DNA from: Tepidamorphus sp.
GTDB taxonomy: Bacteria > Pseudomonadota > Alphaproteobacteria > Rhizobiales > Tepidamorphaceae
Length of the DNA: 64,000 bases
Reading direction: 5' to 3'
Assembly: GCA_028280885.1 (NCBI GenBank)
Contig: JANQKY010000072.1
Location: 1-64,000 of the forward strand
Position numbers and translations under genes: made by a program. Positions 42,101 to 50,982 of this stretch are shown here, piece by piece (the stretch's first letter is position 1; each line of letters opens with the position of its first letter). Under the pieces are notes generated by a model. The model saw only the letters and a program-made list of their open reading frames with translations. It was not told where the DNA came from and did no database searches.

Positions 42101-42841
42101 TCAGCCGTGCCTCGCTGTCAGAGACCCCGATCGCACGCGGGAAACACGCGCCACCACCCGGTAAGTCTCGTGCGGATGGGTGAACCAACCGAGCGTGACG
42201 ATCCGCTCGCCGATCCACGTCCTGCGGCGGATGCGCAGGACCGGATGGTCGGGTCCGAGCGACAACGCCGTCTGCTCCAAAGCGTTCGGGCGGGCCGCCT
42301 CGACGACGTGCTCGAGTTCGGTTTCCGGGGCGATCGACTGGAAATGGTCATAGGCCGACTGATGCTCGAAATCGATATCGAGGAAATCCGGGGCGAAGTC
42401 AGGGCGGGCGTAGCGCTGTTCGAGCTGCATCGGCTGGGCGCGGTCGAAATGGGCGATCGCGGCATAGAGCAGCGGGCTGCCGGGCGCAAGCTCCATCAGG
42501 CTCGCGACATGGCCTTCGGCTGTCTCCTCACGGGTCGCGATCAGCCGGCGCAGATGGATGCCGCCGAGACCGGCGATCGTCTCGCCGATTTCCTCGATCT
42601 CCAGCACCGAGGCCTTCGGCCGGTTCTCGCTGACGAAGGAGCCGACGCCCTGGACGCGGACGATCGCGCCGTCCTGGGTCAGTTCGCGTAAGGCCCGGCT
42701 GACGGTCATGCGCGAGACGGAGAGTTCGCGGACGAGATCGTGTTCGGAGGGAAGCCGCGCGCCCGGTGTCAGCTCGCCGCGTGAGATGCGGTCGGTTATG
42801 TAGCGCTTGACCTGGGCGTAGAGCGGGGCAGGGGTTGCCAT
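42101..42841 (-). CDS. GntR-family regulator, HutC subfamily
   Basis: 246 aa from ATG 42841. N-terminal winged helix (PLYAQVKRYITDRISRGEL, PSEHDLVRELSVSRMTVSRA, VRVQGVGSFVSENRP) and a UTRA ligand-binding domain (about 90-240, YAAIAHFDRAQPMQLEQRY). It resembles histidine-utilisation repressors, but no hut gene is present; it more likely senses the substrate of the adjacent Pot-type importer or the SDR. The gene is inside the operon it probably controls. Confidence 0.87.
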   Translation of the reverse strand: MATPAPLYAQVKRYITDRISRGELTPGARLPSEHDLVRELSVSRMTVSRALRELTQDGAIVRVQGVGSFVSENRPKASVLEIEEIGETIAGLGGIHLRRLIATREETAEGHVASLMELAPGSPLLYAAIAHFDRAQPMQLEQRYARPDFAPDFLDIDFEHQSAYDHFQSIAPETELEHVVEAARPNALEQTALSLGPDHPVLRIRRRTWIGERIVTLGWFTHPHETYRVVARVSRVRSGSLTARHG

Positions 42842-42858
42842 GGTGTCCTCGTCCGCGC

Positions 42859-43629
42859 TCAGATCGACGCCGTGTAGCCGCCGTCGACCATCAGCATCTG
42901 CCCGGTGATATAGGCGGCCGCGTCCGACAGCAGGAAGACGGAGGCGCCGATAAGGTCGTCGAGCCGGCCGAACCGCCCTTGCGGGATCTTGGCGAGCATG
43001 GCCTCGGCCCAGGCGTCGTCCTGGTAGAACACCTCGGTCAGATCGGTGCGGAAATAGCCGGGGCCGATCGCGTTGACGCGGATGCCCTGCTTGGCCCATT
43101 CGGCGCTGAGCGCCCGGGTCATGCCGAGCAGGCCGCTCTTCGAACTGGTATAGGGGACGGCCGTCGGCACGCCGACAACGGAGGTCAGCGAGCACAGGTT
43201 GAGGATCGCGCCGGGCCTGCCACCCTCGACAAGCGGCCTGGCGAAGCGGGTCGCAACGAAGAACGCGCCCTTCAGGTTGGTATCGACGATCCTGTCCCAT
43301 AGCGCCTCGTCGACATCGACGGACGGCCGGATTTCCTCGATCCCGGCATTGTTGACCAAAAGGTCAGGTTGCAGGCCGCGCCCGGCCAGATCGGCAAAGG
43401 CGGCTTCGATCGCCGCGGTCGCGCCGACATCTAGTGCAAGCGTTTCCGCCCGGCCGCCGGCGGTGCGGATACCGTCGGCGACCCTGGCCAGCGCGGCGTC
43501 GTCGCGGGCGGCGAGGATGACGGTGGCGCCATGGGCGGCGAGCCCCTCGGCGATCGCCCGGCCGATGCCGCGGCTCGCGCCGGTCACCAGCGCGGTGCGG
43601 CCGTCTAGCGAGAATGAGGCTCCGGTCAC
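42859..43629 (-). CDS. Short-chain dehydrogenase/reductase
   Basis: 256 aa. Classical SDR motifs: TGASRGIG (cofactor turn), NNAG, catalytic Ser region LNLCSLTSVVG and YTSSK (YxxxK). The C-terminal GQMLMVDGGYTAS is typical of gluconate/2-deoxygluconate dehydrogenase-like SDRs. It heads the operon with the HutC-like regulator and the ABC importer, so it may oxidise the imported alcohol or sugar acid. The exact substrate is unknown. Confidence 0.87.
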   Translation of the reverse strand: MTGASFSLDGRTALVTGASRGIGRAIAEGLAAHGATVILAARDDAALARVADGIRTAGGRAETLALDVGATAAIEAAFADLAGRGLQPDLLVNNAGIEEIRPSVDVDEALWDRIVDTNLKGAFFVATRFARPLVEGGRPGAILNLCSLTSVVGVPTAVPYTSSKSGLLGMTRALSAEWAKQGIRVNAIGPGYFRTDLTEVFYQDDAWAEAMLAKIPQGRFGRLDDLIGASVFLLSDAAAYITGQMLMVDGGYTASI

Positions 43630-43684
43630 GGCGATCGCCTTCCGTCTGGCAAATGGGGCGGGGAATGGAAGGGGGATTGATGCA

Positions 43685-43705
43685 GTCTATACATGTTATG
43701 TCAAG
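43685..43705 (-). promoter_or_regulatory. Promoter and GntR-like site upstream of the SDR-HutC-Pot operon
   Basis: On the minus strand a perfect -35 TTGACA (43704-43699) is followed by AACATGTATAGAC. The ACATGT palindrome and TATAGAC half-site resemble HutC/GntR-type operators. It lies about 60 nt upstream of the SDR start. A good -10 at the right spacing was not found, so the assignment is partial. Confidence 0.45.
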
Positions 43706-43741
43706 TTGGCGCCGCGTCCGGCGAAGCCGGTCGTCCGGACG

Positions 43742-45715
43742 CTAGTCGAGCCGGTTGCCGGTTGCGGCCTCGTAATCGCGCCGCAGGGCGGTAAGGGCCT
43801 GATTGTCCGGATTGGCCGCAAGCGCGGCCTGCAGGCTGTCGGCTGCGCCGGCGACATCGCCGACCGCCATCTGCACGCGCACCAGCATGATCCAGGCATC
43901 GGCAAGTTGCGGATCGAGGGTGACGGCCTCGCGGAACGCCGAGACGGCGGTTCGGGCATCGCGCAGCGCCAGCGCGGTGCCGCCGAGGATCATCTGGGTT
44001 TCCGGGAAGTCGAAGGTGGCGACCAGCGAAGCCTGCCAGTCCTGGTTGGCCGCGGCCGCGGCCGCGTCCGCCCGCTGCGCCTCGGTCAGCGAACCGACGG
44101 GCAGCCCGATCAGTTGCCGGGCCGCGGCGATGCGCACCGCCTTCACCGGATCGCTCAAGGCCGGCAGGATCCGCTCAAGGCGCTCACTGGCCGGCGCGCG
44201 CGCCTGGAGGTCGATGGCGGCGGTGCGGACGGTCGGATCGTCGTCCTCGATCAATTCGGCAGCTTCGGCGGAGAAATCCCGGTCGGTGCGGCTTGCCAGC
44301 AGGTCGAGCGCGGTCGCGCGGACGATGCCGGGCAGGCTGCGCTGGCGGGCGAAGGCCAGCAGTTCCTCGCCATAGCCGTCGCCCGACCGGCGGGCCTGCG
44401 AGAACACCTGGCCGTAATGCAGGCCGCGATGGCGGCTGTCGGGATACCAGTCGCGGATCGCGGCGGCCGCCCACTGCGCGGTCTCGTCGGTGTGGCAGTC
44501 GTTGCAGGCGTTCGGCGTGCCGATCGAGACGGTGAGATCGGGACGCGGCACCCGGAAGCTGTGATCGCGGCGGCCATCGATGCCCATATAGGTGCGCTCG
44601 ATCATGTGGCAGGACACGCAGGCCGCGCCGTCGGTACCCGGTTCGTGGAAATGGTGGGCGGGATCGTCGTAGAGCTTCAGCGGCAGCTCCGGAAAGCGGG
44701 TGTTGCCGGCCGGCGAGTGGCACTGCGTGCAGACCGCGTTGTCGTCGAATTTGACCACGGCGGCATGGACCTCGTGGCAGTCGGAACAGCGCACGCCCTC
44801 GGCATACATCTTCGATTGCAGGAACGAGCCGTAGACATAGACCTCGTCGAGGATCTGCCCGTCGGCATGGTAGAGCCCGTCGCGCAGGCGGGCAAGGCTG
44901 TAGGCGTCGTGATAGGGGGTGCCGGCCAGGGGCATTTCCGATTGCAGCGGCCCGCGACGGGAGTGGCAGGCGGCGCATTGCTGGATCTCGGCTTCGGCAC
45001 CCTCGAAATCGATCAGGAAACCGTGTTCGCCCGTCTCGTCGGGCAACGGTGCATCAGGATCATTTGCCCAGGCGATATGGGCTTCGCCCGGCCCGTGGCA
45101 GGCTTCGCAGCCGACGCCGATCTCGACCTGCCGGCTCTGATAGGTCCGCGTTCGCGGCGAATAGGCCTTGTCGAAGCCGGTCGCGTGGCATTCCGCGCAG
45201 CGGCTGTTCCAGTTCTTGTAGGGGCCGCTCCAGTGCAGCCCGTCGTCGGGCGGCAGCGGCAGGTCGGGATAGAGATGATACCAGCGCTTCTTCTCGACAT
45301 CCCAGACGACGTCGAAGGATTGCAGGCGGCCGGGTTCGGTCTCGACGAGATATTGCTGCAAGGGCGCGACGCCGGCGACGCCGGCAACCGTGAAGCGGCG
45401 CGGTTCGCCGGCGATATCGTCCGTCTCGATGATGAAATCGCCGCCCTCGCGCAGGAAGCGCGAGGTCCGGCCGGCATGGGTAAACGTTGCGTCGGAGAAG
45501 TCGCCCAGCACGGTCTCCTCGCTCGGTTCGGTCCAGGCCAGCGCATGATGGGAGGTCGACCAGGCCTCACCGATTTCCGCGTGGCAGGTGAGGCACTGGT
45601 CCGTGCCGACAAAGGCGGGGGTTTGCGCAGCCCCGGTCGCCGCGCCGCCGATCAGCAGCGCGCCCGCCAGGCCTCGCATCAGGGTGCGGAACATCGACGC
45701 AGCGGCTCCGATCAT
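43742..45715 (-). CDS. Octahaem c-type cytochrome with C-terminal HEAT/TPR repeats
   Basis: 657 aa with an N-terminal signal peptide (LAGALLIGGAATGAAQ) and eight CxxCH haem motifs: CLTCH, CAECH, CEACH, CAACH, CSDCH, CTQCH, CVSCH and CNDCH, within a cytochrome c554-like region (about 35-400). The rest (about 420-657) is helical and carries HEAT- and TPR-like repeats (TVRTAAIDLQARAP, then DAWIMLVRVQMAVGDVAGAA). It is periplasmic and probably passes electrons. It is the last gene of the sulfatase-MoxR-VWA operon, overlapping the batD-like stop by 4 nt, an unexpected partner for that set. Confidence 0.88.
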   Translation of the reverse strand: MIGAAASMFRTLMRGLAGALLIGGAATGAAQTPAFVGTDQCLTCHAEIGEAWSTSHHALAWTEPSEETVLGDFSDATFTHAGRTSRFLREGGDFIIETDDIAGEPRRFTVAGVAGVAPLQQYLVETEPGRLQSFDVVWDVEKKRWYHLYPDLPLPPDDGLHWSGPYKNWNSRCAECHATGFDKAYSPRTRTYQSRQVEIGVGCEACHGPGEAHIAWANDPDAPLPDETGEHGFLIDFEGAEAEIQQCAACHSRRGPLQSEMPLAGTPYHDAYSLARLRDGLYHADGQILDEVYVYGSFLQSKMYAEGVRCSDCHEVHAAVVKFDDNAVCTQCHSPAGNTRFPELPLKLYDDPAHHFHEPGTDGAACVSCHMIERTYMGIDGRRDHSFRVPRPDLTVSIGTPNACNDCHTDETAQWAAAAIRDWYPDSRHRGLHYGQVFSQARRSGDGYGEELLAFARQRSLPGIVRATALDLLASRTDRDFSAEAAELIEDDDPTVRTAAIDLQARAPASERLERILPALSDPVKAVRIAAARQLIGLPVGSLTEAQRADAAAAAANQDWQASLVATFDFPETQMILGGTALALRDARTAVSAFREAVTLDPQLADAWIMLVRVQMAVGDVAGAADSLQAALAANPDNQALTALRRDYEAATGNRLD

Positions 45716-46959
45716 GCGGTTTGCTCCGGGTTGAGCAGCGGCAAGGCGTTGTGACGGGCGGAGCGTTGCCGTTTCACCGCCCGCCTGGTCCGCCGCGCCA
45801 CCTCGATCGCGCGGGTTCGAGTGTTCCCGGGGGCTGTGGACGGGCCTTTCGAGAAGCGCGATGCGTTCATTGCCGCGATCGCGTCATCCAGGTCGGTCCG
45901 GTCGATCCGTGTCATGTCCAGAGATCCAAGCCAGTCGTCGTAGGCCGCGAAGATCGCGCCCGGTTCTCCCGCCCGCAGCGATCGTGTCAGTCGCCGAAAG
46001 CAAGCCGGTTCCGACCGGTACCACGCGGCGCGCCCGTTGGCGACCCGCACGTGGAGGGAGCGCGAGAAAAGCAAGGCGACCAGTATCGCAATACCGCCGA
46101 GCAGGGTCAGGGCAGGGGGCCCGGTCTCCGTTTCCGCCCCGCCTGCCGGGCCGGCCTCGACGGAAAACGCGATCGGCGGGATTTCGGCGGTCTGAACCGC
46201 TTCGCTGTCGAGATCGAACCAGGACAGCGACAGGCCCGGCAGCGCGTACTCGCCGCCGGCCTCGGGAACATAGGTGACGGTCTCGATACGGGTGCCGGAC
46301 AGGACGCCGCGATCCTCGCGCTCGGTGACGACCGGTTCGGACGGATAGACGGCGAGCCCGTCGATCTGCGCCGCCGGGATCAGCGCGGGCAGGAAGATCG
46401 GCGAGAGCCCGGACACCTCGGCGGTAACGGTACGGGTCAGCGCATCGCCGACCTTCATTCTCTCCGGCGTTCCGTCGATCGTCTGTTCGAGCGTGAGCGC
46501 TGTCGCGGCGATGAACGGATCGAGCCCCTCGGCACCGGCGGGGACGGTTGCGGTGAAGCGGATCGGCTCGCTCGCAAGGTCGACGGTGACCGGATCGTTG
46601 GTTTCCGGATCGGCATAGGTGATCCGGACCGGCTGCGCGGGGATCTCGAACTCCCCCGGAACCATCGGATAGAGCCGGTAGCTGCGCCTGACGCCCGACC
46701 AGGTCTCGCCGCCCCGGCGTTCGCTGACCGGACCGGACGCGCGCTCCGGCAGCCGGACGATGACGTTCGGAACCTCGAAGCTCGGAAAGACCGGCGGCTT
46801 CGGCAGGAAGGTCGGAACCAGAACGGTAACCCGCAGGATAAGCGGCTGACCGGCTGTGGTTTCGGTTTCAGCCAGTTCGGTGGTCAGGACAGGAGCGTCT
46901 TCGGCGCCAGCAAGTGCCGGGACGAGTAGGAGACTAAGAAGGGCGATCAGCCGGATCAT
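45712..46959 (-). CDS. BatD-like membrane protein
   Basis: 415 aa from ATG 46959, overlapping the upstream VWA gene's stop (ATGA). Signal peptide (LIALLSLLLVPALAGA), then beta-rich extracytoplasmic domains (PLILRVTVLVPTFLPKPPVF; AQPVRITYADPET), one transmembrane helix near residue 290 (PALTLLGGIAILVALLFS), and a basic cytoplasmic tail. BatD proteins act with VWA proteins and a MoxR ATPase in the envelope. The function in detail is unknown. Confidence 0.78.
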   Translation of the reverse strand: MIRLIALLSLLLVPALAGAEDAPVLTTELAETETTAGQPLILRVTVLVPTFLPKPPVFPSFEVPNVIVRLPERASGPVSERRGGETWSGVRRSYRLYPMVPGEFEIPAQPVRITYADPETNDPVTVDLASEPIRFTATVPAGAEGLDPFIAATALTLEQTIDGTPERMKVGDALTRTVTAEVSGLSPIFLPALIPAAQIDGLAVYPSEPVVTEREDRGVLSGTRIETVTYVPEAGGEYALPGLSLSWFDLDSEAVQTAEIPPIAFSVEAGPAGGAETETGPPALTLLGGIAILVALLFSRSLHVRVANGRAAWYRSEPACFRRLTRSLRAGEPGAIFAAYDDWLGSLDMTRIDRTDLDDAIAAMNASRFSKGPSTAPGNTRTRAIEVARRTRRAVKRQRSARHNALPLLNPEQTA

Positions 46960-48497
46960 TGCGCCTCGGTCCCCTGCGCGGCCTCGAGCGCGAAGCGGCT
47001 CTTGAGGAAATCCGACGTCCGCGTGTCGACCGTGCGCATCCATTGCTCGGCGGTCTCGGGCAGGATCTCGTCCGTGTCCCGGCGTTCGACCGTCTCGGTG
47101 CCGCGCGCGGCCTCGTTGTCATAGACGATCTCGTCGGCGCCGATGCCGCGGTCCTCGCCGGTATCGGACTGCTCGCGGGTTGTCTCGACGTAGTCGAGAA
47201 TGTACCTGGCCAGTTCCAGGTTATGGGCGGCGGCCTCATTCCCGGGATCCCGTTCCAGTGCCTTCTCGAAGGCCGCGATCGCGCCGCGATAGGATCGGGA
47301 CTTGATCAGCGCCATGCCCTCGCCGAAGGCGGCCTGCGAGGAGGGTTGCCAGGCATAGAGCTCGGCCGCCTCCTCGTAGCGCCCGAAGCGATAGAGCGAA
47401 TAGGCCTTCCACATCGGGTCTTCGAACAGGTCGGCGGCGCGCTCGTACTCTTTCGCCTCGAAGGCGAGCCGGCCCTGCTGATCCGGCGTCAGGAACCAGT
47501 CGCGCCAGCCCTCGGCCGACGCCTGGCCGCCGTGCAGCAGGAAGATCGCCAGGGGCAGCGCGAGCCAGCGCATCGTCCAGCCGCGGCGGAACCAGACCAG
47601 CATGATCAGCGCCGCCGGCCAGGCCAAGAGCCAGCCGCGATCGTTCCAGTCCTGCCGTTCGTCCTGGCCCTGCGCCGTGCGATAGGCGGCTTCGAGCGAC
47701 CGCGTGACCTGCGCGACATCCGACCGGTCCGCCGTCGCCTCGATCAGCGTCACGCCGGACAGCGATTGCAGCCGCGACCTTGCCCCGGCATCGCGGGAGA
47801 GGAGCCAGACGACGATCGGCGCGCCGCCTTCAGCGATATGTGCCGCGAGCGCCGTCTGATCGGCCGGCGACACGTCGTCGAGGACGAACAGGACCGCGCC
47901 GGGCGCCTCCTGCCGGGCCAGGATAGCGTCGGCGAGCGCCAGGGCCGCGGCCGCTGCGTCACCGTCGCGGGGCATCACCTCCGGCGACAGGCCGTCCAGG
48001 AACGGCTTGAGAATGGCGGCATCCTCGGTGAGCGGGACGACCTGATGGGCTGTGCCGGCATAGGCCACGAGCGCCGTACGCGATCCCGCGCGGGCCTCGA
48101 GCAGGTCGAGGATCTTGTGTTTGGCGCGTTCCAGCCGGCTTGGCGGGATGTCGGTGGCGTTCATCGAGCCGGAGACCTTCAGCGCGATCACCAGCAGCGC
48201 GGTATCGGCGAGCAGAGGATCGGGCAGCCGCGACCAGGTTGGGCCGGCGGCCGCGAGGATCAAAAGCGTCAGGACGGCGACGGTGCTGTCGATCGGCTGG
48301 AGACGGCGCCTACCGGCGCCGCCGACGGTCAGCGCGGCGGCGAGATGCGGCGCGATCGTTTCCGGCGCCTCCGGGCCGGCAAGGGCGCGGCGGCGTACCC
48401 GCCACCAGATCAGCCAGACGAGCGGCAGAAGCAGCAGCCAGAGCGGGCGCAGGAAATGAAACTGCGCCAGATCGGCCATCAACAGGCTCGCATTCAT
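46956..48497 (-). CDS. BatB-like VWA protein with TPR domain and altered MIDAS
   Basis: 513 aa. N-terminal helix (LRPLWLLLLPLVWLIWW), a second one, a VWA domain (about 90-270), another membrane helix near 300, then TPR repeats (AAAHNLELARYILDYVE and preceding). The MIDAS motif normally reads DxSGSM; here it is ALKVSGSM, with Lys (codon AAG) in place of the metal-binding Asp. Some relatives, as I recall, share this change, so it may be a subfamily trait and metal binding is doubtful. It is coupled by 4-nt overlaps to the BatA- and BatD-like genes. Confidence 0.82.
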   Translation of the reverse strand: MNASLLMADLAQFHFLRPLWLLLLPLVWLIWWRVRRRALAGPEAPETIAPHLAAALTVGGAGRRRLQPIDSTVAVLTLLILAAAGPTWSRLPDPLLADTALLVIALKVSGSMNATDIPPSRLERAKHKILDLLEARAGSRTALVAYAGTAHQVVPLTEDAAILKPFLDGLSPEVMPRDGDAAAAALALADAILARQEAPGAVLFVLDDVSPADQTALAAHIAEGGAPIVVWLLSRDAGARSRLQSLSGVTLIEATADRSDVAQVTRSLEAAYRTAQGQDERQDWNDRGWLLAWPAALIMLVWFRRGWTMRWLALPLAIFLLHGGQASAEGWRDWFLTPDQQGRLAFEAKEYERAADLFEDPMWKAYSLYRFGRYEEAAELYAWQPSSQAAFGEGMALIKSRSYRGAIAAFEKALERDPGNEAAAHNLELARYILDYVETTREQSDTGEDRGIGADEIVYDNEAARGTETVERRDTDEILPETAEQWMRTVDTRTSDFLKSRFALEAAQGTEAQ

Positions 48498-49477
48498 GCC
48501 GGCCTCCGCCGCGCCCTAATGACGTGCAGAGACACCATCGTCGCAAGGCCGATCAGCGCGGCGAGCGCGAACAGCCAGGGATCGAGCGGCTCGCGCGGCC
48601 GGTAGCTCTGCGTTTCGACCGCGCGCGGCGCCAATGCGTCGATACGGGCATAGATATCGGCGAGCGCCGCCTCGTCGTCGGCGAAGAAGAAGGCGCCGTT
48701 CGCCGTTTCCGCGATGGCCTGGAGCGTATCGATATCGACGCGCTGCTCGCCCGAGCCCTCCGGGTCGCCGACGCCGATCGTGACGATGTCGATGCCCTCG
48801 CGCGCGGCGATCCCGGCGGCATTGAGCGGCGTCATGCGGCTGCCGGTGTCGGCGCCGTCGGAGAGCAGGATCAGCAGCCGGTCCTCGATCTCGCTTGCCT
48901 GGATGGTGCGGATCGACAGGCCGATCGCATCGCCGATCGCCGTGTGCGGCCCAGCCATGCCGACGGTCGCCTGGTCGAGCAGCGCACGGACGGTTTCGAG
49001 GTCTTCGGTGAACGGCGCTTGCACGAAGGCCTTTGTGCCGAAGACGATCAGGGTGACACGGTCGCCGTCGCGCTCGGCGATGAACCGGTCGACGACCCGC
49101 TTGACGGCGTCAAGCCGCCGGACCCGGCTGCCATCCGGCGCGGTGAAGTCGACCTGGTCCATCGAGCCCGACAGGTCGATGGCGAGCACGACGTCGCGGG
49201 CCGCCTTTTCCACGACGATCGGTTCGCCGATCCGTTCGGGGCGGGCAAGCGCGACGATGACGAGGAGCCAGATCGCCGTTGCGGCGAACCGCTGTGCCCC
49301 TGTCTGCGTCACGATGGCCGCGCCCGGCCCGGTGGCCGCTCTGGTCGCGGCCGTGAGTTGTCTGAAGAAGGGAAAGCGCAGGGCCGAAACCTGCTGGCGA
49401 TAGGGCGGGGCGAAAAGGAAGACCAGCAGCGGGAGCGGCAGAAGCAACAGGGCGTAGGGAAATCCGAACGCGATCAT
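48494..49477 (-). CDS. BatA-like VWA protein
   Basis: 327 aa. Two N-terminal helices (FPYALLLLPLPLLVFLFAPP; FAATAIWLLVIVALARPE), VWA domain with an intact MIDAS (VLAIDLSGSMDQVDF), and a C-terminal helix (PWLFALAALIGLATMVSLHV). The metal site is complete, in contrast to the next VWA gene. Likely partner of the MoxR ATPase. Start and stop overlap both neighbours by 4 nt. Confidence 0.87.
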   Translation of the reverse strand: MIAFGFPYALLLLPLPLLVFLFAPPYRQQVSALRFPFFRQLTAATRAATGPGAAIVTQTGAQRFAATAIWLLVIVALARPERIGEPIVVEKAARDVVLAIDLSGSMDQVDFTAPDGSRVRRLDAVKRVVDRFIAERDGDRVTLIVFGTKAFVQAPFTEDLETVRALLDQATVGMAGPHTAIGDAIGLSIRTIQASEIEDRLLILLSDGADTGSRMTPLNAAGIAAREGIDIVTIGVGDPEGSGEQRVDIDTLQAIAETANGAFFFADDEAALADIYARIDALAPRAVETQSYRPREPLDPWLFALAALIGLATMVSLHVIRARRRPA

Positions 49478-49944
49478 GATGGCTGGTCCGGACGGTGGCG
49501 GCGGATCCAGCGCGAGACGGCCTGCCGTGTGCCGGTCTCGGCTGCCGTATCCCGATAAGGCGCGGTCGCAAGCGACTTGCCCGGTCCCTCCGTGAAATCC
49601 GAGCCGGCCCCTGTCCGGTCGAGGAAGGTGAGCCAGGCCCGGCCCGACAGCGACGCGATGCGCGCCCGCGGATAAGCGGCGAGCGCCGTTCGTCTGACAA
49701 GCAGGGCGAGCGCCTTGTCGTCCGGACAGGCGGCGAGTTCGGCCAGGGCCGCGCGCCGATAGGCCGTACGGCGCCGGTATCGCGCCAGTCGGTAGCCGAG
49801 ATATCCGAGTGCGAGCAGCACGATCAGCAGGAGCAACAGCCAGCCGATCGTTTGCGGCCACATCGATATCGGCGCGGGCTGTGGCACCGGCTCGAGCCGG
49901 TCGAGCAGTTCCACAAGCGACAGGCCTTGCCAGTCCTCGTTCAT
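49474..49944 (-). CDS. DUF4381 membrane protein
   Basis: 156 aa from ATG 49944. One membrane helix (TIGWLLLLLIVLLALGYLGY, about 31-50) and a cytoplasmic helical domain (ALAELAACPDDKALALLVRR; AWLTFLDRTG). This family regularly sits between DUF58 and VWA genes in MoxR clusters. Function unknown; probably structural in the complex. Confidence 0.8.
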   Translation of the reverse strand: MNEDWQGLSLVELLDRLEPVPQPAPISMWPQTIGWLLLLLIVLLALGYLGYRLARYRRRTAYRRAALAELAACPDDKALALLVRRTALAAYPRARIASLSGRAWLTFLDRTGAGSDFTEGPGKSLATAPYRDTAAETGTRQAVSRWIRRHRPDQPS

Positions 49945-50969
49945 CCGGGACGACCTCGAACCGCTCGGCGCCGGGCCTTGCCAAGGCCGAGCAGGCGCCG
50001 CACCTGCGCCACGGTCTCCTCGCCGGCGCTGAGCGGCAGGACCGGCATGCCGAAGCGGCGCTGCCACTCGAAGATCGTCGCCAGCCGGCCGCTCAGGAAG
50101 GTCGCGAGGTCGCGGCGCACGCGGGCCTCGCCCGTGTCGAGTTCGGCCTGCAGCGCGCCGTCGGAGATGATCAGCCGGGCACCGTCGGGGAGGTCATGGG
50201 CCATCGGATCGGTTACCGGACACAGGATCACGTCATTGTGCCGGGCGATCCGGCCGATCAGCCGCTCGGTCCTGTCGTCGATCCCGTCGAAATCGCTGAT
50301 CAGCACGATGAGATGGTCGCGGCGGGCGATCCGCGCGACCGCCGACAAGGGCTGATTGAGCGGCAGCGGCGTCTCGACACGCGGTGCATCCGCACTCAGT
50401 TCCGCGTTGGCCGCGTCGATCGCGGTCAGGAACCGGTCGAGCGCGCGGGTCGTGCGTTGCGGCCTGATCTCGGCGACGAGTTGATCGCCGAACACGATGC
50501 CGCCGACCCGGTCGCCCTGGTTGCGGACGGCGAAGGCGGCGAGGGCGGCGCATTCGGCGGCCGTGACGGATTTCATCGCGTGGCGGGTGCCGAAGAACAT
50601 CGACATGCGCTGGTCGACGACGATCAGGGCAGGGCGGTCGCGTTCCTCGGTGAAGACGCGCACGTGCGGTTCCCCGGTGCGGGCGGTGACCTTCCAGTCG
50701 ATCGTGCGCGGATCGTCGCCGGGCAGATAGCCGCGCAACTCCTCGAAATCGAGCCCGCGGCCGCGCAGCCGCGAGGCATGGCGGCCGTTCAGCGCGCTCG
50801 CGGCCGGCTGGCGGGGCAGGAGCCGCAGCGCGCGGGCCTGCGATCCCAGCGCGCGCAGGCGGGCTGGCGTTGCACGGATGCGAGGGTCGACCGTGTCCGG
50901 GATACCGGCACTTGCCGCCAGGCCGGCGCGGGACCTGGCGCGGCGATCCTGCGTTCGTCGAGCGGTCAT
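49941..50969 (-). CDS. DUF58 protein
   Basis: 342 aa. The hallmark segment RGRGLDFEELRGYLPGDDPR followed by TIDWKVTARTGEPHVR is present, with a VWA-like fold after it (LIVVDQRMSM; LIVLISDFDG). DUF58 proteins accompany MoxR ATPases in bacteria and are thought to be membrane- or cell-surface assembly factors. Coupled to the DUF4381 gene by ATGA overlap; 13 nt from moxR. Confidence 0.88.
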   Translation of the reverse strand: MTARRTQDRRARSRAGLAASAGIPDTVDPRIRATPARLRALGSQARALRLLPRQPAASALNGRHASRLRGRGLDFEELRGYLPGDDPRTIDWKVTARTGEPHVRVFTEERDRPALIVVDQRMSMFFGTRHAMKSVTAAECAALAAFAVRNQGDRVGGIVFGDQLVAEIRPQRTTRALDRFLTAIDAANAELSADAPRVETPLPLNQPLSAVARIARRDHLIVLISDFDGIDDRTERLIGRIARHNDVILCPVTDPMAHDLPDGARLIISDGALQAELDTGEARVRRDLATFLSGRLATIFEWQRRFGMPVLPLSAGEETVAQVRRLLGLGKARRRAVRGRPG

Positions 50970-50982
50970 GCCGTGGCCCTTC

